12,209 nucleotides of DNA from Leptospira bourretii (lineage in GTDB: Bacteria > Spirochaetota > Leptospiria > Leptospirales > Leptospiraceae). The translations under genes were made by a program, and so were the position numbers. The notes below the pieces were generated by a model. That model was given only the letters and a program-made list of their open reading frames with translations. It was not told where the DNA came from and ran no database searches. Positions 7,288 to 12,209 of the stretch are shown in pieces. How positions within the stretch are numbered: the stretch's first letter is position 1; every line of letters begins with the position of its first letter. The stretch spans positions 1 to 12,209 of the forward strand of contig NZ_RQFW01000020.1 of assembly GCF_004770145.1 (NCBI RefSeq), written 5' to 3'.

Positions 7288-7310
7288 AAGAAATCTAAAA
7301 AAATATCGAT

Positions 7311-7339
7311 TTGACAAATATACAAATTTTGTATATTCT
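7311..7339 (+). promoter_or_regulatory. Promoter of the toxin-antitoxin operon
   Basis: A perfect -35 TTGACA (7311-7316) is followed after 17 bases by -10 TATTCT (7334-7339). Transcription would start near 7346-7347, directly at the ATG at 7348, so the mRNA may be leaderless. A less well spaced alternative -10 is TATATT at 7332-7337 (15-base spacer). This is the only convincing promoter in the window. Confidence 0.72.
7317..7337 (+). promoter_or_regulatory. Palindromic operator, likely for antitoxin autoregulation
   Basis: AATATACAAA and TTTGTATATT form a perfect 21-base palindrome around a central T. It fills the spacer and overlaps the -10 element. Ribbon-helix-helix antitoxins commonly repress their own operon at such sites. 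Confidence 0.7.
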
Positions 7340-7347
7340 GGAAAATT

Positions 7348-7593
7348 ATGAATCAGACAGTAAATATCTCTTTCGAAAAGGCACTTTTAAAAGAAATTGA
7401 TAAAATTGCAAAAAGAGAACATAGATCCAGATCTGAATTGATTCGTGAAGCTGCAAGGACTTACATTGAGAAAAAATCTAAGTGGCAAGCTATCTTCGAT
7501 TTCGGCTCTAAATCTGTAGAAAAATCAAATCTCACAGAAGCTGACATTTTTGGAGAAATTAAAGCTGTTAGAAGAAATAAAAAAGCTTCTTAA
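7348..7593 (+). CDS. Ribbon-helix-helix antitoxin (CopG/MetJ-Arc fold)
   Basis: Residues 1-45 match the ribbon-helix-helix DNA-binding fold: a beta strand (QTVNISFEKALL), helix one (LKEIDKIAKREH), the turn with SRSELI and helix two (REAARTYIEKKS). The remaining 36 residues, with FGSKSVEKSNLTEADIF, probably wrap the toxin. Two such dimers would bind the palindrome just upstream and repress the operon, with the toxin as co-repressor. The product has 81 residues, normal for the class. The stop codon TAA shares its last A with the toxin ATG, so translation is coupled. GGA lies 5 bases before the ATG, but the promoter spacing suggests a leaderless mRNA. Confidence 0.88.
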   Translation: MNQTVNISFEKALLKEIDKIAKREHRSRSELIREAARTYIEKKSKWQAIFDFGSKSVEKSNLTEADIFGEIKAVRRNKKAS

Positions 7594-8009
7594 TGTTTAA
7601 AGTTCTCTTAGATACAAACATTTACATTTCTGCGATTTTATTTAATGGAAAACCTAAGCTAGTTCTTCAAGATTTAGTCGATGAAGTTTTTGTTGGGTAT
7701 ATTTCAAATGAAATTCTCGATGAAATTGAAGAAACTTTAACTAAACCTAAGTTTAAACTTCCAAATGATTTTATTCAGTTCACTATTGAAGAAATCAGAA
7801 ATGTGACCACTATTATTAAAAATAAACCTCTGAAAGATTATTTAAATTTAAGAGACAGATATGATTTTCATATTTTAGAAACTGCTTTTTCAGCAAATGT
7901 AGATTTCATAATTACTGGAGACAAAGACCTTCTTATTCTTGAAAAAATAAAAGGTTTAAAAATCATTACGCCTGATGAATATTTAAGAATCAAAGAGGAA
8001 CTTAGCTAA
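7593..8009 (+). CDS. PIN-domain toxin of a type II toxin-antitoxin system (COG1569-like)
   Basis: The 138-residue protein is a complete single PIN domain. Acidic residues that hold the metal can be placed at D7 (LLDTN), E40 (SNEIL), D91 (RDRYDFHIL) and D110/D112 (TGDKDLL), with N9 as the usual Asn partner. PIN toxins cleave RNA and are neutralised by the protein encoded just upstream. The IITPDEYL ending is typical of the COG1569 group of putative PIN toxins. It overlaps the antitoxin gene by one base. In cassette H the pair has its own terminator, promoter and operator, so it can be expressed anywhere in the array. Such modules are known to stabilise large integron arrays, which is a plausible role here. 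Confidence 0.9.
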   Translation: MFKVLLDTNIYISAILFNGKPKLVLQDLVDEVFVGYISNEILDEIEETLTKPKFKLPNDFIQFTIEEIRNVTTIIKNKPLKDYLNLRDRYDFHILETAFSANVDFIITGDKDLLILEKIKGLKIITPDEYLRIKEELS

Positions 8010-8013
8010 GATT

Positions 8014-8029
8014 GCGACATCCGTGTCGC
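8014..8029 (+). other. Hairpin after the toxin gene
   Basis: GCGACA and TGTCGC enclose the loop TCCG, the same loop as the terminator at 7265-7287. It follows the toxin stop codon by four bases. There is no T tract, so if it terminates it does so weakly; it may instead stabilise the mRNA end. Confidence 0.5.
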
Positions 8030-8042
8030 TCCCCGCAACGTC

Positions 8043-8203
8043 GCATAACAGCATGTTACCGCTACGCTTCGGCACAAGGCCTCGCTCGGCCTGCGGCAAA
8101 TTCCCCTTCTGGCATTCGCCTGCATACGCAAGCTACATGCCAGTCCCTAACGTCCCGCCGGGACTCAGGGTCGGGGAACTTCGGTAACATTAGTTCGTTA
8201 TTT
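8043..8203 (+). repeat. attC-like site 8 (ends cassette H)
   Basis: R'' is GCATAAC (8043-8049) and R' is GTTATTT (8197-8203). The inner stem is ATGTTACCG/CGGTAACAT. It shares the short left arm GGCACAAGGCCTC and CTGCGGCAAATTCC with site 12. The two boxes differ outside TAAC/GTTA because they come from different cassettes. Confidence 0.88.
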
Positions 8204-8490
8204 GCAATGTCCGAAAATTGAGTTAAAGAAACTGTTTGAAGAAGTTTTTTTACAAAAGAGAAGACAAAGAAAAAAAAAATAAGATACTTAAAAGAAATAT
8301 CTGATTACGTTTCAAATTTCTTAGCATTTACGCTATTAATCAGCATAATTACTTAATTACTTAAAAATTAAGAGGGGCTATTTATTGAATATTCTATCTG
8401 GTGGAAACGTATTCAAGTTAAACTCATTATTTAAGTGCTATTAATATTACTAAAGCAAATTGAACTCCATACTTTGAATCGATAAATTAT

Positions 8491-8598
8491 TTAAGTTATT
8501 TTAAAAAAGAAAAGAAAAGAAAAGAAAAGAAAAGAAAAGAGTAAGAAATAAGATAAAAGAAAGATTTGAAGAAAAGAAATTTCGATAAAATGATCCAT
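8491..8598 (-). CDS. Possible small hydrophobic peptide, reverse strand
   Basis: A 35-codon frame opposite to all other genes reads MDHFIEISFLQIFLLSYFLL and continues with F/S/L residues coded by the pentanucleotide repeat. The peptide is almost entirely hydrophobic, like a membrane-inserting toxin peptide. But repeats of TTTTC always give such residues, no good ribosome-binding site is seen, and the frame may be accidental. Confidence 0.2.
   Translation of the reverse strand: MDHFIEISFLQIFLLSYFLLFSFLFFSFLFFFKIT
8505..8539 (+). repeat. Pentanucleotide microsatellite (AAAAG), seven units
   Basis: Seven perfect AAAAG units in a row, flanked by further A/G-rich sequence. Slipped-strand changes in unit number would shift any reading frame across it. 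Confidence 0.9.
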
Positions 8599-8638
8599 CA
8601 CTTTTCTATTATTATCTCTTCTCTAATTCGAACACTGC

Positions 8639-8804
8639 AAATAACAGCGCCTTAACGCTTCGCTTCGGGACTTACGCCCTCGCTCGGTCTGCGACACATA
8701 GGCTTCTGGCACTCCCCTTGCATCCGCAAGCGTCGTGGCCAGTCCCTAACGTCCCGTTCCGGGACTCAGGGTCAGCCTACGTCGTTAAGGCTAGTTCGTT
8801 ATGC
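8639..8804 (+). repeat. attC-like site 9 (ends cassette I)
   Basis: R'' is AAATAAC (8639-8645) and R' is GTTATGC (8798-8804). The inner stem GCCTTAACG/CGTTAAGGC is fully complementary and unique. The rest is close to site 2 (CGACACATAGGC subtype with CTTGCATCCGCAAG apex). Confidence 0.88.
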
Positions 8805-8831
8805 GCAAGAGGCTAAAATAAATCTTATTTC

Positions 8832-9575
8832 ATGAAAATTTGTAAACTTTGTAAAAAAGAAAAAGAACTAATTAACAAATCCCATATATTACCAGAATTC
8901 CTCTATAAAAATATATATGATAATAAACACAGATATTTAGAGATTAATTATAAAAAGGATGGCTATCATAAAAGTAGCTATAAACAGAAAGGAAATTATG
9001 AATCAGACATTTTCTGCAAGGAATGTGATGGTGGAATAATCAGCAAGGAAGAGAAATATATAAAAGAAAACTTTTACGAAAATATTAGAAAAAATATTAC
9101 TCAATTAAGTAAAATATCTCCAAATGGATTAACAAGTGAAATTATTATCGATCTACAAAGACTAAAAAGATTTTGGCTATTTAATTTATATCGAATGAGT
9201 CTTTCAAATTTGCATTTTTATAAATATATAAACTTAAGAAACAAAGAAGAGTCATTAAGAAAAAATTTATACGAAAATCACGTTTTCAAAAGAAATGAAT
9301 ATCCAGTTTTCATAGCAATTTGTTTACCGCAAAAAAAAGATGGTCCAGAAAAATTAATATTTATGCCTAAAATTATAAGAAGCAGAGAAAATGGCTACCA
9401 ATGTGTATTCTATATTAATGGGATTCTGCACATAATTCAAATATCAGGGCATAATCCAGATGATAATTTTTTAAATAAATGGGATTATGAAAATTCTAAA
9501 TTCAACTTCTCATATTTTCCTGAATCTGAATTTTACTTATATGCAAATGTAATGAGTGGATTAAAAATATATTAA
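8832..9575 (+). CDS. Cys/His-rich putative HNH-like protein
   Basis: The N-terminal 75 residues carry C4-x-x-C7, the segment SHILPEFLYK with H18, and FCKECDGG with C62/C65. This CxxC / SHIxPxF / GxYxxxxxCxxCD pattern resembles a group of HNH-endonuclease-like proteins that bind zinc through the two Cys pairs and use a His near the first. Residues 76-247 form a mixed helical then beta-rich domain with aromatic residues (RFWLFNLYRMSL...) and no known motif. The final HNH metal-binding histidines are not clear, so nuclease activity is a guess. It is the only gene of cassette J. The ATG at 8832 lacks a Shine-Dalgarno sequence, but Cys4 needs this start. It might act in defence, as such proteins often lie in accessory islands. 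Confidence 0.5.
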   Translation: MKICKLCKKEKELINKSHILPEFLYKNIYDNKHRYLEINYKKDGYHKSSYKQKGNYESDIFCKECDGGIISKEEKYIKENFYENIRKNITQLSKISPNGLTSEIIIDLQRLKRFWLFNLYRMSLSNLHFYKYINLRNKEESLRKNLYENHVFKRNEYPVFIAICLPQKKDGPEKLIFMPKIIRSRENGYQCVFYINGILHIIQISGHNPDDNFLNKWDYENSKFNFSYFPESEFYLYANVMSGLKIY

Positions 9576-9588
9576 AATAGCCTCCAGC

Positions 9589-9753
9589 GCATAACAGCGG
9601 GGAAACGCTGCGCTTCGGCACTTACGGCCTCGCTTGGGCTGCACCACATTCCTCTCCGTCACGCTTTCTTGCGATCGCAAGAAGCGCGCCGACGCTAACG
9701 CCTACGACGTAGGCTCAGCTACGAGGAACGTCGTCTCCACTAGTTCGTTAGCC
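9589..9753 (+). repeat. attC-like site 10 (ends cassette J), chimeric subtype
   Basis: R'' is GCATAAC (9589-9595) and R' is GTTAGCC (9747-9753). The inner stem is GGAAACG/CGTCTCC with a wobble. The left arm is like sites 5 and 6, but the apical part differs: a long TTCTTGCGATCGCAAGAA hairpin and a GCCTACGACGTAGGC hairpin replace the GTCCC/GGGAC elements. Only site 12 shares this. Confidence 0.87.
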
Positions 9754-10011
9754 GCAATGTTTTAAAAAATACTAATTTTATAAAACATTGAGCTGGATTA
9801 CTCAGAAAATCTTTCGAAGCCAAAAATATGATTTCCATTAAATTATCAATATAAAATAAATTTGGAAATACTTTGGATTGAAAAACTAAAATTTCACTTT
9901 AAAACCTTTATTAAACAACAAAAATATAAATCTTAATTCTTTTAATTGTTAAGTTGATTGAAAACGCACAGAAAACCGCATTGAACACAAAACAAGGAAG
10001 TCAAAAAAATC
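9754..10011 (+). other. Non-coding leader of cassette K
   Basis: About 260 AT-rich bases precede the lipoprotein gene, an unusually long leader for this array. It begins with CAATGTTTTA (9755-9764), mirrored by TAAAACATTG at 9781-9790, a perfect hairpin with a 16-base loop. I see no strong promoter; GGAAG near 9997-10001 could be a loosely spaced ribosome-binding site. Confidence 0.5.
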
Positions 10012-10494
10012 ATGATGAATAAAATACTTAGAATTTCCACTCTCTTAATTATGATATCTTGCAATAAAACAAATTTTGAATTACCTTACATAAAAAGGGA
10101 TTTAGACCTTACTAAGAAAACATTTCAATGCTTTACAGAATTATCAAGCACTGCTTTTACACCAGTACCGTCACATGAAACCGAAAAAATAAAAAGTATT
10201 TCAATAAGCAAGACAGACAAAATCACTTTCAGCTTTTACGCTGATTTACAAAAAAATGACATACTTGTATCATATCAAGGTAGTGAAAATAAAATTAGTT
10301 TAATTGGATATGATACCGGAGAGGATGCAAGAATAGTCCTATATGAAGATTTACAAAGAAAAAACAAAAATTCAAATAATGGATTGTTTCAGATTTATAT
10401 AATAACTGCAAAAGGAGATTTTATATTCTTTCAAAATAAAATATCTGCTTTTTCAGGCTACGTTTCAGGAATTAATACTGGCTACTGTGAATAA
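10012..10494 (+). CDS. Predicted lipoprotein of unknown function
   Basis: The N-terminus has the charge-then-hydrophobic layout of a lipoprotein signal (MMNKILRISTLLIMISCNK), with the modified Cys at residue 17. The residues before it (M-I-S) do not fit the strict E. coli lipobox but would pass the looser rules of spirochaetes. The mature part of about 144 residues is polar, beta-rich and ends in a second Cys near the C-terminus (GYCE). C42 or the last Cys could form a disulphide. I recognise no family. The start may be either of the tandem ATG codons at 10012 and 10015. It is the only gene of cassette K, which has a long leader. Confidence 0.65.
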   Translation: MMNKILRISTLLIMISCNKTNFELPYIKRDLDLTKKTFQCFTELSSTAFTPVPSHETEKIKSISISKTDKITFSFYADLQKNDILVSYQGSENKISLIGYDTGEDARIVLYEDLQRKNKNSNNGLFQIYIITAKGDFIFFQNKISAFSGYVSGINTGYCE

Positions 10495-10529
10495 AAATTC
10501 GAACGTTCAAAAAAAAAAGAAAACACTGC

Positions 10530-10693
10530 GGCTAACAGCGACTAACCGCTTCACTTCGGGACTGGCGCCCTCGTTCGGTCTGCGACACATAGGCTTTTGT
10601 CACTCCTCTTGCTTGCGCAAGCGTCGTGCCAATCCCTAACGTCCCGTCCGAGACTCAGGGCCAGCCTACGTCGGTTAGTCTAGTTCGTTATGC
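10530..10693 (+). repeat. attC-like site 11 (ends cassette K)
   Basis: R'' is GGCTAAC (10530-10536), matching the cassette K start TTAGCC, and R' is GTTATGC (10687-10693). The inner stem is GACTAACCG/CGGTTAGTC. It is nearly identical to site 4, including TTGTCAC and GTGCCAATCCC. Confidence 0.88.
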
Positions 10694-10710
10694 GAAATGG
10701 AGAAAATAAT

Positions 10711-11973
10711 ATGAAAACAATTGATTTAGAATTAAATGTAACCCGCGGAACGTATTTACCTGCAGCCCTTAAACTTATTTTGAATACGGATGCAAATCTA
10801 GAAAATCTCATTGGTTCTGAATTTGAAGAGATATATATTCACGAATTTACTCATTTTATTCAAGATATTTCAACAATCTATGGATTAACAAATTTTATAT
10901 TGAATTTAGATGACTTGGCTTCAAGAGCACAGGAAATATACAAATTTCATGATGGTTCCAAAATAACAAGACCCGTTCAAATGGAACTAAATTCAAATAC
11001 AAGGATAAATCGATTACTTTTTAAAGAGTACTTCGGACAGAGTTTAAAGAAAGGTGATATTAATTCATCATCAAATTGGTATATAACGATAGAAAAAAAA
11101 ATTATCGAAGGTGTAATTTCCTTAAACTCTATAAAGGTAAAAGTGGAAGAAGTAGAATTTAAATTAGGCGCTTTCCATATGATGGAAAGTATGGCCTATG
11201 AAATTCAAAAATTCATTTATAATAGTAATTCAAAATCACCAGAAATCCCATATTGTGTCGTAAGGAATATACTAAAGAAAAATGTTAAGCATAATTTAGA
11301 TACATTAGATATTATCTCAATTTGCGATGCGAGCCTACTTTCATTTCATCCTTCGGAAGCATTGTATTCTCTTATTATAGATTTAAATAAGCTCGAAAGT
11401 AAACCAGATCTAAAATGGTATTATGAATATGTAGAAGATGGAATGAATACAGCAATCGAAATTGATGGTCAAAATAATTTTAAAAATATATCAGATAAAG
11501 TCTCTGAAGTAATAGAATACCTCAATAAAATTATACCAGATCCTAATTTGAAAGATCAAAAACAATGGCTAATCAATAAACTTATAAAACTAAAAGACAA
11601 GAGATTAAATGAATCCGATTTTCTCGCTACTATTCTAAAATCCGAAAATCCGAGACTAGCCTTTTTAGAATTTATAGCCGAAATAGGTTCTCCAGTAATA
11701 TTCAATTCTAATGGATTTGGATTTACTATTGAAAAAAACGAAAAGATACAAGATGCATCTGTTTATTGGTCATCAATAATTGAAATAATCAGAATCTTTT
11801 ATGGAAACTCTGATTGTTCTTTAGTGGAATTTTGTAAGAATAATTTAATTGAAGGTAAACCAAATGAATACTGTAATTTATCGCCCTGGAATAGAACAAC
11901 TGTATTTCCACACTGCTATTTTGCAAAATTTTGGAAGTTTTGGAAATTTGAAAAATATGATTGGAATCACTAA
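10711..11973 (+). CDS. HExxH-motif putative zinc metalloprotease
   Basis: Residues 44-48 read HEFTH within EIYIHEFTHFIQD, a classic zinc-protease helix in which two His bind zinc and E45 is the catalytic base. A third ligand could be E159 or E164 in FHMMESMAYEIQ, a helix resembling the second metal helix of gluzincins, though about 110 residues downstream. The rest of the 420 residues is helical and unfamiliar, without signal peptide or membrane segment, so a cytosolic role is likely. I chose the ATG at 10711 because GGAG lies 8 bases upstream; an in-frame ATG at 10690 inside the R' box would add seven residues. It is the only gene of cassette L. Substrate and role are unknown. Confidence 0.62.
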   Translation: MKTIDLELNVTRGTYLPAALKLILNTDANLENLIGSEFEEIYIHEFTHFIQDISTIYGLTNFILNLDDLASRAQEIYKFHDGSKITRPVQMELNSNTRINRLLFKEYFGQSLKKGDINSSSNWYITIEKKIIEGVISLNSIKVKVEEVEFKLGAFHMMESMAYEIQKFIYNSNSKSPEIPYCVVRNILKKNVKHNLDTLDIISICDASLLSFHPSEALYSLIIDLNKLESKPDLKWYYEYVEDGMNTAIEIDGQNNFKNISDKVSEVIEYLNKIIPDPNLKDQKQWLINKLIKLKDKRLNESDFLATILKSENPRLAFLEFIAEIGSPVIFNSNGFGFTIEKNEKIQDASVYWSSIIEIIRIFYGNSDCSLVEFCKNNLIEGKPNEYCNLSPWNRTTVFPHCYFAKFWKFWKFEKYDWNH

Positions 11974-11986
11974 ATTTCTCCACTTC

Positions 11987-12148
11987 GCATAACAGCACCT
12001 TCCCGCTACGTTTCGGCACAAGGCCTCACTCGGCCTACGGCAAATTCCCTTCCGGCACGCTTCTTGCTCCGCAAGAAGTCGCGCCGACGCCAACGCCTAC
12101 TACGTAGGCTCGGCTACAGGGAACTTCGGGAAGGCTAGTTCGTTAATT
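11987..12148 (+). repeat. attC-like site 12 (ends cassette L), chimeric subtype
   Basis: R'' is GCATAAC (11987-11993) and R' is GTTAATT (12142-12148). The inner stem CCTTCCCG/CGGGAAGG is unique. The left arm resembles site 8 (GGCACAAGGCCTC) and the apical arm resembles site 10 (TTCTTGCTCCGCAAGAA and a GCCTACTACGTAGGC hairpin). Confidence 0.87.
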
Positions 12149-12209
12149 GCAATGTCCAAGAAAAAAGAATTTAAGATATTTTTGTTTCAAATTTTCGCTG
12201 AATATTTTT
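12143..12209 (+). mobile_element. Start of cassette M, second copy of cassette B (cut by window edge)
   Basis: These 67 bases equal 1097-1163 except for one base (A at 12204, G at 1158). The small ORF of cassette B is also open here from 12152 to the edge, with Cys changed to Tyr. The copies lie about 11 kb apart and end upstream in different attC subtypes (site 1 and site 12), so the cassette was copied or captured twice. Confidence 0.85.

Larger units (their letters stand above)
8198..8798 (+). mobile_element. Cassette I, without a recognisable gene
   Basis: The cassette starts TTATTTGCAATGTCCG and ends CGAACACTGCAAATAA; 16 of 18 end positions pair. The frame opened by its first ATG stops after four codons (MSEN). 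From 8204 to 8638 there is no ORF above about 35 codons. The DNA is AT-rich, with a run of AAAAG units at 8505-8539. Its start resembles that of cassette B (GCAATGTCC in both). I see no tRNA, promoter or terminator that I would defend. Confidence 0.7.
1..12209 (+). mobile_element. Integron-type gene cassette array (12 complete cassettes, one partial)
   Basis: Twelve complete and one partial copy of a 161-166 base structured repeat separate unrelated AT-rich genes. Each repeat begins with a box ending TAAC and ends with a box starting GTTA. The first bases of each gene segment complement the last bases of the same segment, as expected if every segment was once a circle closed at the G/TT point. 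All repeats and nearly all genes have the same orientation. These are hallmarks of an integron cassette array. No integrase gene, attI or Pc promoter is visible, so the platform must lie outside the window or be missing. GC content changes abruptly between genes (low) and repeats (high). Confidence 0.88.

Noticed and set aside
8012..8221. 69-codon frame across attC site 8
   Set aside because: Translation of the repeat, starting in the hairpin after the toxin gene.
11878..12093. 71-codon reverse frame over the end of the HExxH gene and attC site 12
   Set aside because: Antisense to a well-supported gene and to the structured repeat; no family resemblance. The reverse frame at 11789-12019 fails for the same reason.
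1..12209. CRISPR array
   Set aside because: Repeats are about 165 bases, folded, and separated by whole genes with open frames; not 25-40 base repeats with short spacers.
1..12209. Insertion sequence or transposon as cause of the repeats
   Set aside because: No transposase is encoded, and the cassette-specific inverted ends joined to a common hairpin fit site-specific cassette recombination better than terminal inverted repeats of a transposon.

Overview
This window is a stretch of an integron-type gene cassette array. It holds 12 complete cassettes (called A to L here) and the first 67 bases of a thirteenth (M), all in the same orientation. AT-rich open reading frames alternate with much more GC-rich, structured repeats of 161-166 bases. 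The repeats behave like attC recombination sites. They start with an R''-like box (ending TAAC), end with an R'-like box (GTTA...), and their arms can fold into one long imperfect hairpin. No integrase gene, attI site or Pc promoter lies in the window, so this is either an internal part of a chromosomal integron or an array without an integrase. The host looks like a low-GC bacterium. A relaxed lipoprotein signal and the overall style make a Leptospira-like spirochaete my best guess, but that is inference and not shown by a marker gene.

Layout (cassette boundaries placed after the G of each GTTA box): A 69-1096 (four-helix membrane protein and DUF2750 protein); B 1097-1592 (almost gene-free, one 33-residue ORF); C 1593-2821 (PIN-like protein); D 2822-4056 (RelA/SpoT-type alarmone synthetase); E 4057-4920 (M24-type metallopeptidase); F 4921-6083 (exported HtrA-like protein with lost catalytic residues and a PDZ domain); G 6084-7239 (double zinc-ribbon protein and a VOC-like protein); H 7240-8197 (ribbon-helix-helix antitoxin and PIN toxin, with its own terminator, promoter and operator); I 8198-8798 (gene-free, pentanucleotide repeat); J 8799-9747 (Cys/His-rich HNH-like protein); K 9748-10687 (lipoprotein); L 10688-12142 (HExxH protein); M 12143 onward (second copy of the start of B).

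The most striking observation is at the cassette ends. The first 16-20 bases of every complete cassette are complementary to the last 16-20 bases before its own attC core. The sequence differs from cassette to cassette, but in all 12 the base opposite the A at position 10 (position 11 in H, after a one-base bulge) is C instead of T. On the bottom strand, the strand that integron integrases recombine, this is a fixed G.T wobble in a long covarying stem. Because the two halves of each stem belong to one cassette, the full stem can form only in the excised circle and not at the array junctions. I know of no description of attC sites that includes this.

The genes are mutually unrelated, as expected for cassettes. 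Several (toxin-antitoxin pair, PIN-like protein, alarmone synthetase, HNH-like protein, HExxH protein) belong to kinds often found in stress or anti-phage functions. Only cassette H shows a convincing promoter of its own.
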